From the NCBI GenBank assembly GCA_001600615.1, contig BCKK01000002.1, positions 2,138,809 to 2,202,808 on the forward strand: a stretch of 64,000 nucleotides of DNA. The letters are read 5' to 3'. Source of the stretch: Dioszegia crocea (Eukaryota > Basidiomycota > Tremellomycetes > Tremellales > Bulleribasidiaceae). Shown here piece by piece: positions 46,646 through 58,817 of this stretch. The stretch's first letter is position 1. The number at the start of each line of letters is the position of its first letter. Below the pieces are notes generated by a model. That model searched no databases. It was not told the origin of the DNA and saw nothing but the letters and a program-made list of their open reading frames with translations. The translations under genes were made by a program, and so were the position numbers.

Positions 46646-47581
46646 CTTGGTAGGTGTAGTGAGAGAAGAAGAGTGGGTAGTAGGTTATGGCAGCTCAGCC
46701 AAGGTCGAACGTGCGCTGTCGAATGTGGATATATCTAAAGGAGAGAAGATCGAGCGTCCTTTGTGTAGTCGAGATCGAGCCAGCTTCGATAGCAGCTCTT
46801 CCTGATACTGTTGTGAAAAGTCGAGTTGCTGCAAGCTGAAGCTGGAAATTCCTACAGTAGTACCAGGAATGACGCAGTCAAGTTTATCGGCACCGGCGGC
46901 GGAGGTGCGGAGTTTGACGTAGTTACTAACGGCCGAACTTTATCTTCAGCATCCAACTTTGCGGACTGAACTGCAACCTTGCGTTACATGTCTACTCACT
47001 ATATGTGTACTGGAAGGGTGAAGGAGGAGCAAATGCCAGCTGGGAAAGTGGATCACAGACAATATGGCTAGTTTTTGAAGATCGGGCAGCCCTGTCAGGC
47101 GGGATCCATCGGCCCGGCGCCGTTCGGCCCGGTCTGGCCGCCCAGCCAAAGTTGGGAATATCTCCTCCACCATCCCCAATCGCGGAATGCCGCCTGAAGC
47201 AAGTTGGGAACGGGAGGGTGGTGTCATTGATGGTGACCCCGATCTATCGTACTGATTGCCATCGCAAAAGGGGGCTGAAGCTTCAACATCTCGCGCAGAT
47301 GGATATCGCACGTGCTTCGATATGACATCTGCGGCCAAGGGCCTCCTCGATCTTACTGATACAATACATCCCTCATGCCATGTATAAACAAAGATCAAAT
47401 GCGACTCCGCCCTCCTCCTCGTAGAGGTTAATTGTCTCGAAAAAAGGGTTGGAATGGGGACAGGGAAAATCATTAAATAAACCGCTTGACCTCCTTCACG
47501 CCTTCCATCTCCTTCAGCTGCAACGCCCATCATCGCCAACGATCCCAACTCATCCGCACCTGCCCTTCGCCTTCCTCATCT
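46646..47581. other. Intergenic: GUT2 promoter and SEC4 3' end
   Basis: 936 bp between two genes on the minus strand. A 200-residue open frame on the minus strand (46946-47548) has no family feature and biased composition. No supported gene. Confidence 0.55.
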
Positions 47582-48871
<1,290 letters not shown>

Positions 48872-49205
48872 TGTGAGACGATACGCGTGAAGTAGACTGC
48901 GACGGCGGTATCTTCAGCTGTGCGTAAAGGGTGAGTGAGCGTGAGTATGGATGAATAGATGTAGTCGGTGGGGTAAAGTCGAGCCAGAGGGGTGGTTTGA
49001 ACCTTTCAGGGTAAACTGGCCGCTCTCGGCATATCCGGATCGGATTTCGACAATTCTTCCCAAAGTGGCGCCCGGATTATCATCAACGCAGCGGCGATAT
49101 TTATCAGTGTGGCACTGATAGCTTCCCATCACCTATCACTCCATACATCACAATAGTGCAGAGTAAGACCTACTCAGCGCATAGGCCAGAGCTATCTGTC
49201 CCAAT
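48872..49205. promoter_or_regulatory. Bidirectional promoter, SEC4/NIC96
   Basis: A 334-bp interval between two divergent starts. No strong TATA element. It contains an imperfect GATAT-rich segment at 49095-49125. Assigned as the shared promoter by position. Confidence 0.5.
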
Positions 49206-52200
49206 ATGTTCGGCTCAACTTCGAACAATAATCCCTTTGGCGCGTCAACCGCTGCTCAGCCCCGCCAAACAACATCGTCCACCTTGTCCACCCTTGTCGC
49301 GCAATCCAACACACTCATCAACAATGGTGCAGGCAATGGCGCAGCAGTAGGAGGTGGAGCTTCGCGTTCGGATCTTCCTCAGATCCGCCTGGGCATGGAT
49401 GAGATTGAACGCATGAGTGAGAGCGTTGCTGGAAGGGGCAAAGGCCGTAAGGGCAGGAATGGCGAGGGGTGAGTCCACAGCCGACTTCTGGCTGGTTCAG
49501 GCTAAAGCTGACATCTCAGTCACACCCTACTATCATCGCTAGGCGTCAACACCTCACAACTAAGTCACTCCATTGCTCAGCTTCCGAACGCCGATCCTCA
49601 AACCGGGGACGTCCAGCGACCCAAGAGGCGAAGAAGGCCAGCGGGAGCTGCAGCTGCCCCTGGCTCCGCACGTCAGGACCCGCTTGGACATTCGGCAACT
49701 GGATATGGAGCAAGTGAGAACGATATGCATGCCTGGGGTAGGAATTGGCACGAGATGGTTATTCTCAGTGGAATAGAAGCGCAGCGACAGAAGGTGAGTT
49801 ATTGGCTGATTCTCAATTGTATTTTTTCAGGTTAATCTAGCGTCAAGCTGACTGAATAGACTATCAAATCCTTCCAGACGCAATTCCAACAGAGGATGAT
49901 GCAGAATTGGGAAGCCGAGAAGGGTCGGATATTGCAGGATGAGCTTGGTGTGACGGAGAATGAGATGTCATCTTTGGCGGGCTCGACCAATGGGTTACTT
50001 GGGAGAAGCACCCTGGGAGCAAGTACACGACGTGTAAGTCTTTCTCCTGGCATCCGCATGGACTTTTGAGACTGATGTGAAAGTTCCCTATGGCTCAATC
50101 GACCAGCAAAGCAAGTACAAGCAATGAGGGCAAAGAGGGTGGTTTGGTGATGCACACCAAGATGGTTCGCTATGAGCGTGTGATCCAGGTAAGTCTTTCG
50201 ACAATTGACGAGTACTGCTTCAGAGCTGACACTAACAGGATCTGAACCAGCGAAGGATTGCAAAGCAGCCAATGGAGCTTTGCCAGGCTCTTGAGGAGAC
50301 CGTCAAAGGCGATCAGGTAAGCTTTTCTCCTTCGTAGTGAATGCGAAAGGAACAACGAGCTGATCTATCAGAAATATCCCCTTCTCCCTGTCGCCTACCA
50401 CATCCTCGCCCACCTGGTACACGAGCCGTCCTTACGCGATGCTTCCAGCGGTCAAGCCTCCGAGCCTGTGCAGGAGCGACAATATGCTCAGGCTTACTTG
50501 GCGGACCAGAAGGGCAACCAGGGCAAGCTACTGCGCGAGAGATTGGTTCAAGGCGGAAAGCGATACTTGGAAAGAGAGTAAGCTGACAGCCTTATTTCCC
50601 TCGCAAGCCCAATTGATTGACAAAATAGTTTCGAGAACCACGTTGACGAGACGATCGCTCGGCATCCCAAGGAGGCGGCTCTAGGCGGGATACCCGGTAT
50701 CCGCAATAAGGTGCGCGCCTACGTGGATGTGACTCTTCGCTCGCAAGAGGCCAAAGACGCCTTTAAGGCTGAAGAGGTCGACGGCGTATACCTCTGGGCT
50801 CAGCTTTACCATCTTCTCCGCTGTGGCTACCCAGCCGAGGCATCGGCATTACTCGACTCCCACCGCGAGACATTCAGAGGGGATGACGCCGCTCTCGTAG
50901 GAGCATTCAAGGCGAGCCTCATCTCACCCGACGGCCGAGTTCCCAAAGGCGATCTTCACAATTTGATCAGCGTTTTCAACTCCTCCATCCGATCTTCGAA
51001 CGTCGATCAGTTCAAACTTGCCCTATACAAGATTATAGGCAGGCAGGATCTGTCACGCAAGACGCTCAAGGTGGCGAGTACGACTGAGGATTGGATGTGG
51101 GTGCAGTTGAGCTTGGTTAGGGACAGCGTCGCGGGCGATGGGCCGCAGGACCAGTATGATCTGGCAGATTTGGGAAGGCTCGTCCTGAAGTATGGTGCGG
51201 ACAAATTTGATGAGGGTGGTAAAAGGCCGTTCGCTTGGTTCAACCTGCTGTTGTATACTGCACAGTTTGAGAGGGTAAGTCGTTGTTCCTTGATGTCTGC
51301 AAGCAACGCTGATATCCCCAGGCGGTGGCGTATCTTTGGTCGAAACCGGCTCTGAGAACAGACGCCGTACATTTCGGTATCGCCCTAGCGTACTATGGGC
51401 TCCTGCGTCTGCCTTCCAAAGGGGATGATTCCGAATTGCGTCAGTCACTCTATTCAGTACCACAACCGACTCACCAGCTGACTTGACAGTCACTACAGAA
51501 GAGACACCCTTCGGTGAAAGCTCCTACCTATCCTTCTACCGTCTCATCAAGACGTATATCTCCCCCTTCTTCAAAGTCGAACCCCAGTCCGCATTGCAAT
51601 ATGCCTATCTGGTGGCTCTAGGCGCCGACAGTCCAGGAGAGGTGGGAAAACGGCAGAAGCAGCTGGCTCTGGATTTGGTGAGGGACATTGTGCTCGCCAG
51701 TAGAGCGTGGGGCCGGCTATTGGGCAGCGTGAAGGCAGACGGAAGCAAGACTGTAAGTTTGGGATCACGATCCCCTGGCTTAGTTTGGCTCCGTAGCTGA
51801 TATCGCAGGTCGGTCTGATTGAACGCCATCTTAAACTGCTCAAATTGACTAAAGAGCACGAATACATCCAGGCAGTCATTATCTCCGCCGCTGATCAGTC
51901 GTCCCTCGATGCGTCGCTTGTCGACTCAATCGAGCTCTATCATCTCGGCGGTGCGTACGACCGCGTAATTGATTCGGTCAATCGGGCACTGGGCCATTCG
52001 CTTGCTCAGCCCAATGCCAATATGGCCAGTGTTGGCGGACAGAACTTGGGCTTGAATGGCGCATTTGGCGGTGCGGATGATGTATTCGAGTTGGCCCAGA
52101 GGGTGCAGGGTGTCTACGCGCGGGACGTGGCGAGGCGGAACAAGGTGAAAAGGGAGGCGTGGGAGACGCTGGAGATGCTGTTGAAGTTGAAGCAGGGGAT

Positions 52201-52671
52201 GAACCAGTTCGCGGCCAACCGGCCGGATCTTGCTTTAGATGTGAGTACTTTCGATTGATTTAGATATGTGCTTAGCGGCAAGAGCTTATACTCCAGACTT
52301 TCAAATCAACAAGCCTACTCCCCCTCTCGCCCACTTCCGACCCATCTTCTATCCCCCGCGCCGCCCAGCGCTTCATTCAGCTGCTAGACCAGCCCGTAAT
52401 CTCCAACCTGGATGACGTGATCGTGACAACTATGAAGTGTCTACACCGGCTGTCCCAGGGACTCAAGCAAAGCCCCTATGGCGATCAGGGGAGAATGGAG
52501 GAGTTGAACACCCTCAAGCAGCAGGCACAAGGGTTGATTCAGTTTGCGGGAGCGCTCAGGCTGAGATTGGGTGGAGACGTTTATAGGCAATTGAGCAGTA
52601 TGAGTGAGTCGGCCAACATTCGCTTTGGTTTCGTATCGGCAACAGCTGATCATCCAGGTGCTTTCTTCTAA
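49206..52671 (+). CDS. NIC96: Nucleoporin Nic96 (Nup93)
   Basis: A linker nucleoporin of the inner ring of the nuclear pore complex, bridging to the Nsp1-Nup57-Nup49 channel complex. The N-terminus MFGSTSNNNPFGASTAAQ has degenerate FG character. A coiled-coil region follows (NWHEMVILSGIEAQRQK, TIKSFQTQFQQRMMQNW). The alpha-solenoid contains VYLWAQLYHLLRCGYPAEASALLDSH, ALYKIIGRQDLSRK, AYYGLLRLPSKG and LSFYRLIKTYISPF-like Nup93 signatures. GLNGAFGGADDVFELAQRVQG lies near the end. The last intron (GTGAGT..CAG, 52600-52657) rejoins to end SMSAFF. Around ten introns. Confidence 0.93.
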
Positions 52672-52823
52672 CGACCGAGGAGTGCAGATCTCTGGAGATA
52701 CAAAGTATGCATAATGTCTTCATGTCTGAAAGGCTAGCTTGCTGGCAGATTCCCATACCCGGCTTTTTTACGTTGCAATCGCATTTCTGTCCTGGACCTA
52801 CATCCTCTATCCTAAAACGACAA

Positions 52824-53905
52824 TCACGCATCTACTTCCCTAGGCTTGTCTTCTCCATCCACTACAAATTCCTTCCTCTCCGGCTCTAGATCACCCATGA
52901 CGAGCCCGTCATCTACTTCAGGCGCCTGACCCTTCTCCGCATCCCCATCTTCCGCAGCTACAGCCCCTCCATCACTGGGCAAAGTTTGCTCCTGGTCTAC
53001 CTCCATGGCCGAACTTTCCGGCTCGACAGGTACTACGCTTGCCTCGCCATGCGTAATCTCGACGCCGCCAATCCCGGCGAGATCACCCGCACCCATCTCG
53101 GTTGAGTGAGGGGCAGTGTTGGAGATTTCGATTGCGTTGGCTGGCAAGGTGTGAGGTGTGGGTATGGCTGCCTCACCCTCGGGTGTGGGCGCAATCGGGG
53201 AGGTACCGGTCTCTGCTTGTGGAGTCGAGATGGATTGAGAGGGAAGAGGAGTACCATTGGCGATTGGCTCTTGTGTAGGAGTCGGCACTGATGTTGGTTC
53301 GTCAGAGGGGAGTGCGGTGACAGTAGCCGTCTCGGGCGCGGGCGTGATCGCGCTTGCGGTAGTTTCTGCCCCTGAGGTCGCGGTGGTTCCAGCAGGAATA
53401 GCGGCTGCCTCGTCTTCCTTGGCGTCTATTCCTTCATCCATGTTTTCGATCCTCTCAGCGCCATCTTCCCCGTCCACATCATCACCTTCATCCCCATCTT
53501 CCATGTCCTCATCTTCGTCCGGCGCCGGAGAGCCATCTTCGGCAGTAGCATCAACTCTGACCCATTTGCAGATCTATGGCAAGTCAGCTTCGCACAGAAT
53601 GAGGCGCCTGAGGACGGACAGGACAAGGTAGCCCTATAAGATGGGAAAGTGTCTTTGAGACTCACCTTGTAGCTAGATTCAGGCTGGAGACCAGTCGGCG
53701 ACACCCAGGCCTTCTTCCACTTGTGTACACTAGTCTAGGTCAGCTGACGTCCTCTGGACTCTTGTACTCGCATACTTACGGCGCGCTCAACTGCCGTTGA
53801 TATGCCTCTGAGCTGTTCCCGCCAAATCGGCCTCCGTATTTTCGAGCTGCGTCGTCAGCATGCCATGCTCGCTGATGGACCCTCAGCTTGTAGATACTGA
53901 CACAT
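52824..53905 (-). CDS. BCL7-like N-terminal domain protein, probable SWI/SNF accessory subunit
   Basis: The spliced N-terminus reads MSRKYGGRFGGNSSEAYQRQ, then VHKWKKAWVSPTGLQPESSYKI and CKWVRVDA. The first exon supplies only ATG-T, and the next exon starts CT-CGA. The W-x3-W and K-x-x-KWV spacing matches the BCL7 N-terminal motif of animal proteins ([22 protein letters not shown]), which places BCL7A/B/C in the BAF form of SWI/SNF. After about residue 60 the protein is a long acidic, Ala/Thr/Pro/Glu-rich disordered tail, ending FVVDGEDKPREVDA. A chromatin-remodelling role is inference from this short motif. Three introns. Convergent with NIC96, 152 bp apart. Confidence 0.7.
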
Positions 53906-54583
53906 TATCACGGATCGGAGGCTATTCTACGGAATTGGTGGGCGATGGGTGATGTGTTGTGGACATGGACCTGGGCGAGCATGTTGCGCCAGAGGGGGAA
54001 AGACGCGTTACGTAACATATCGAACGCGACGGATTTGTATGGTCCGAGTTCGTAGCGCTGGACTCAAGATGAAGATGAAGTGCTAAGGCTAAGGCTATGA
54101 TCAAGTAGCATAGAGGCAAGGCCAATTGTCGTGGATACCACAGGAGAAGGCTATATGTCGGCTGTGTCAGATCCATGATATAGGAGCTGCGTGTCTGATC
54201 CCCTCATCATATTCACCCTCCATGATCATGAGAGAATGACTGGTCAAATTTACACATGCGCGGGTTCCGAATCCGCTCGATGGTTCGCTCGAAAAACAAA
54301 TGAGAAACCGAAGACTCCTGTCGCCTGACCGATCGGAGTAAGCCATTCCCGAAGAGAATTTTTCTTTTCGCTTCAGCTGATGAGGAGCCGGGCGAATAAT
54401 GGATCAGTGGTGGCAATGAAGATGCGACGCGCGCCCTGGATACAAGTGTGTAGTCAAGAGCGAATCAACGCCCTGATGAAAGATGGCGGATCCGTAAAAG
54501 CCGACGGTCACTACCGATTACGATTCAGCTTCTGACGTTCGAAAGGATATTTCATTCATGCAGATGCTTGTCTTGTCTTTCAA
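53906..54583. other. Intergenic: promoter of BCL7-like gene and SDR 3' end
   Basis: 678 bp between two minus-strand genes. No supported coding frame, RNA gene or repeat. Confidence 0.55.
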
Positions 54584-55958
54584 TCAGAATGCTACATCAT
54601 CAGCAAAACGTCCCCAAGAGGTCTGAAGAGAAACAACTCACCCTCGTCGGCCATCCATCCACCATCAATCAAGATCTCCGATCCAGTCATATACCCGTTC
54701 TGACTTATCAGTCCTCGCGCAGCTTATGCTCTCGCCTAGAAGGACTCACCGAAGCCACCATCAGTATCAGCTGAGCGTAGTCTCGTGCAGTCCCCACTCT
54801 GCCGAAGGGGATAGCATAGCCCTCTTGCGAGCGGTATGTCTTGGCTGCTTCTTCCTCGGATAGGGTACCGATCTCCTTGACTGACATGCCCTGATCATCA
54901 GCATCGAGAATCCACATTGGGTCTGAAAGTCGATCGACATACCGATGGGAAGTAGCCTGGGTTGATACAGTTCACGCGGATGTTCAGACCCCGCCTAGAG
55001 AACTCGGTAGAGAGCATTTTGGAAAGATGAATCGTTGCGGCCCTATATCGCCATCAGCCAATACACCGATCCTGACTCAGAGAGGAAGATGCGCACTTTG
55101 CCGAGTTGTAATTGAATTGTCCACGCTGACTGGTTCGGCAGATCCCACTGAGACTGGCAATGTTGATAATGTTCCCGTTCTCCGAGAAGCCGCCAACAGT
55201 CTTGGCAGCTGCTAAGAGGGGCAAGAAGGCGAAGGACATGAAGTGAACAGCGGTCGTGTTAATCTTGTGGGTGTCCTCCCTGGGCTGTCAGCTTCGGTGC
55301 CGTATTGGATGGTCTGAAGTACATACCACACGCCAAAGTCCTCATTGTCGAACATCTGCTTGGAGAGCCCCTCAGCCGTCTGCTCACAGGCATTGATGTC
55401 GGGTTTGGGGAGAGATACTCCAGCGTCTTCACGCGCAATCAGCAGAAGTTCCAGTCATTGAGACATTTCGCACCTAGCGCTGCTATACTCACTGTTGACG
55501 ACGATATTGACCCATTTCTCATTCTTCATAACCTCCTCCCTGAGCTCTATCCACATCAGCCGGGAATGCTGTGAAATCCTTGAGAGAGGCAGACCCACTC
55601 TTGATGCCCTCCTTGGAGCTGACATCCGCCTGTACAGCGATAATCTCTCCTACGCCGACATCTTTCGCTGCGGCCTGAAGAGGCTCCAGTCTCCGGCCAG
55701 AGATATAGACTTTGGCACCGTTCGCAGCTAGTGCGGCCGCCGTCACTAGTCCTAGACCCGTTCCACCGCCAGTGACTACATGAATATCAGCGTCCGCTCA
55801 CGTTCCCCGTTCGGCACCAGGGGAAGGCCTTAGATGGATGATCATCAGCATCGCTGTCTGCACTAACCAATCGCGACCTGGCCTTTGAGGTCGTACAGCT
55901 TGGACGCGGTCAGCGCATCCGTACCGCCAATCGCATCAAACATCGCACGTCCGGACAT
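54584..55958 (-). CDS. Short-chain dehydrogenase/reductase (second copy type)
   Basis: A classical SDR with an N-terminal extension (MSGRAMFDAIGGTDALTASKLYDLKGQVAI). The Rossmann motif is VTGGGTGLGLVTAAALAANGAKVYISGRR. An ASLSGICRTSQRGQFNYNSAKCAAL segment holds the catalytic Ser and Tyr-x3-Lys, and LNIRVNCINPGYFPSGMSVKEI follows. The C-terminus has YMTGSEILIDGGWMAD. The final exon is ambiguous: a 50-nt intron with GTGAGT/TAG ends would give a stop at 54584; without it the frame ends at 54592. It is clearly a different SDR from the one at 14185-15096. Function unknown. Several introns. Confidence 0.85.
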
Positions 55959-56282
55959 GGTAATCTAGATTTCGGTGAATGGGATGTGTGATATGAGAAG
56001 AGCTTGTAGTTGTAGTGTATGTGTATTGAGTGTGTAGAGCGTCAAGTAGAAAAGAAGCAGAGTGGAGATAGAAGGAAGAGATGATTCCGAAATCCGGAGT
56101 TGTGGAAATGGTCCGCATTACGCCCGAGAAACATCCGCCGGCATAAAGTAGACATCTACCTTGAAGGAAGCCTGAAATTGTTCTAGGTAGCCTCCAGCTT
56201 GCGCCGTACTTGCGACATATGAAACGGATTGCTGCTACAAGTGTCGAATCTATTCAACCGGCCAATGCCTCGCACCAGGACC
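55959..56282. other. Intergenic: SDR promoter and SET-TAD3 3' end
   Basis: 324 bp without a supported gene. Short tracts of GTGTAT repeats at about 56015-56032 lie in the SDR leader. Confidence 0.6.
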
Positions 56283-58430
56283 CTACAGTGCCAATCCCTC
56301 ATCTATCCGCAGCTCCTCCTGCAACGCCTCCACTTCGCCCTCCCTGCCAACATACTTCCAGACATCAAATCTATGATTGAGATCCTTCCTCCCATGCACC
56401 CCAAACGCACTCTCAAAGCCTCCCGCCCTCTTTCTCGGTATGATGTAAAACACCTCCCGAACCCTGGAGTGCAGCAACGCCATGCAACACATGACACATG
56501 GTTCGTGCGTGATGAACAGGGTGAGACTGGTGAGAAGGTAGTCCGCTCCATTCCGCGTAGGCTGCATTTCGGAAAAGGGAGATTGTGTCCGCAGATTCGC
56601 TATTTGTCGAATACAGTTCAGGGCCGCGTGTTTAAGCGGATGGGACGCCGATATCCGGGTATCGGTAGCGCTTGCGCGGAGGAGGGGAGTGGGGGGAATG
56701 AAGGCGTCGGTCTGAGGCCATAGGCTTTCAGGAGGAGAAATGACAAAAGTGCCAATGGGGATTTCACCGCCGAGTTTCGCTTCTCGTGCAACGGCAAGCA
56801 CGCGCTGGATCCCGGCAAACACCCACGCCTTCCGAGCAGACGACCACGAGGATGAGTCGGAAATCTTCAGCGTGCCGGCTGCGAGTGATACTGGCCAATA
56901 CAGTATTTTTTGCCTCAGCTGATCGGCAGATCGAGCGGGATAGGCGGGTACGGAGTGGAGGAAGGGCTGTACAGTGAGAAGGGAAGGATGATATGCTGAT
57001 AGAGATGTCTGGAGTGAGGGAAGGGTAGAGTCGTATGTCGCACAAAGGGCAATGAGGGTTGTTTGCTGTCCGGTATGAGGATGAACCCGGCGAGCGACGC
57101 GTTTCAGGTGTCGCATTCGTTCGTCGACTGGACATTTCTCTTTACAGAAATCAAGGACGATACGAGTAAGTTTTGGATCGTCAACAGCGACGACCCAAAC
57201 TTCCAGCATTTCCTCGTCCTCTGCATCCTCCTCGAGCTCGGCCGGACCCTTGACACGAATCACATCCGTCCAGCCCGGCACCTCGGGTTCTGCTCCGCCT
57301 TTCTCTGCAACCCAGTCGTTCTCCGCCCAATCAAGATCGGGGCAGAGGACAGTAGGGACGACGGAGGTCGGGCGGCTAGGCCCAGAATGGAGTGGGGGAG
57401 GCATATCGATAGGTTCACGTTGGGGTAAGGTAGGGTATACGGGATATGTCGAGGATGAGGATGAAGATCCGTCATTGTCTGATCTGGATGAAGATCTGGA
57501 TTGGGCATTCGCCGATTCTCCATTCGATCCAGACGATATCAGACGTCGACGGGGATCCAGACCGTCCACTCGTGATTTACCCTTCTCAGCCTTATTCTCC
57601 TCCTGACGTGCCAGTCGTCTCAATGCTCTTTCTTCCCTCGCAGCTATCTCCGCCGAGTCGTTTAGATCGTCCGATTCAAATCGGGGGAAGTTGTTTGCCG
57701 GGGGAGGGGAAGGAGGTGGGATGATAGCGGGGATAGCTGATCCGGTCGGGCCAATGGGTGTGAACCACAATTTAGACTCGTCTGCCGAATAGCATATACA
57801 GAGCTCTTCGTCAGCTTCGATATGGCGCGCAGCTATGAAGCGGATAGTGGAGGTTGCGGTCTGGCGTATGAAGTTGACGTTAGGCCTTGAAGAGTGATTG
57901 AACAGCGAAGCTGGTCAGTTAGCTTAGCCGTCACCTTATACGAATGTCAACATACCTAGTCCTAATCCAATAGCCTGTCCTCCTCCACTCCAGCAAAACC
58001 CGTACTCCCCAAAAATTGTCTCTTGCATGTTCCCCCTCGCCCACTGCTCAGCGGTGATGAGCAGCACTGGCGACTCCTCAATAAGTGTCCCAGCTGGGAT
58101 AGCTGCGGACGCAAAGACCCCGTTTCCCCGTCCGGCTTGTGATCGGAGCTGTAGATGAAGTGGATTTATGTGGTGCTCATTCAGATCTGCGCTGGATCTT
58201 CGACGATTGTGATGCTTGTCCGACGCCGCATCCTCGACTGAGTTCGGGCTCGTCAAGGACGTGTGACCGTTCCGGCCAGCCCTATCCGCAGCTATGACGC
58301 TATCTGGCCCACTTGCCGCCATAAGCTCGCTCCGCTCCGTTCCGCCATGCTCGCCAACGCCAGTCCCGTTCGTTGTACTATTACCGCCCCGGGTAGGAGA
58401 TTGGGCATCGCTACCATCTCGCTCGAGCAT
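56283..58430 (-). CDS. TAD3: Fusion of small SET methyltransferase domain and Tad3 (ADAT3) tRNA deaminase subunit
   Basis: Two exons (58430-57956, 57910-56283) separated by a 45-nt intron give 2103 nt, exactly 700 residues plus stop. Residues 1-95 are polar and disordered. A compact SET domain (about 98-205) shows GRGNGVFASAAIPAGTLIEE, FNHSSRPNVNF (NHS-x-PN, 163-169) and EADEELCICYSADE with the Tyr at 199. It resembles the small fission-yeast Set7 type. The same exon continues without a break into Tad3: HPLKHAALN (zinc His586; the proton-shuttle Glu is replaced by Ala588), HEPCVMCCMALLHSRV (zinc Cys630 and Cys633) and GVHGRKDLNHRFDVWK. Tad3 is the catalytically silent partner of Tad2 in A34-to-I editing of tRNA anticodons. 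Internal initiation of a separate Tad3 is possible but no splice break exists. Confidence 0.85.
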
Positions 58431-58817
58431 TAACTTTCAGATTGTGGGCGAAGGGGCTGAGAAATCTTGGCGGATGCTGAAGAGGGCACCTGCGTAGCTA
58501 TAGTGGGAAGGAGAAGAGCTAGCGAAGAGTGAGAGTCTTGGGTACTATACAGGTTGAGAGATGAGAGTGTTGAGACTCGAGAGCGTTTTTGAAATTTGGC
58601 TGGGCGGGGGATCCTTTGGCGAGATTGGCGATGCTTATGTAAAGCAGCGGCAGGTTGTTCCGAAAACCACGTCATAGCCAAACTCTATTGTGGGAGCCTA
58701 TACATACATCACCTTCACCATCTCATCCATCTTATACTTACCCTAGCCATCGGCAACCCCGCCCCACACAGCTCAGATCGATAGCGAGCCCCGAGTGGTA
58801 GCTCAAATCAGTCCGTC
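58431..58817. promoter_or_regulatory. Bidirectional promoter, SET-TAD3/SEC2
   Basis: A 387-bp interval between divergent starts, containing a run of CATCACCTTCACCATCTCATCCATC-like pyrimidine-rich repeats at 58705-58735 close to the SEC2 start. No strong TATA element was seen. Confidence 0.45.

Noticed and set aside
46946..47548. 200-residue minus-strand open frame between GUT2 and SEC4
   Set aside because: Composition is irregular, there is no domain or membrane pattern, and it lies where a promoter and a 3'UTR are expected.
53257..53631. Ala/Val/Ser-rich plus-strand frame
   Set aside because: Antisense to the acidic, repetitive tail of the BCL7-like protein.
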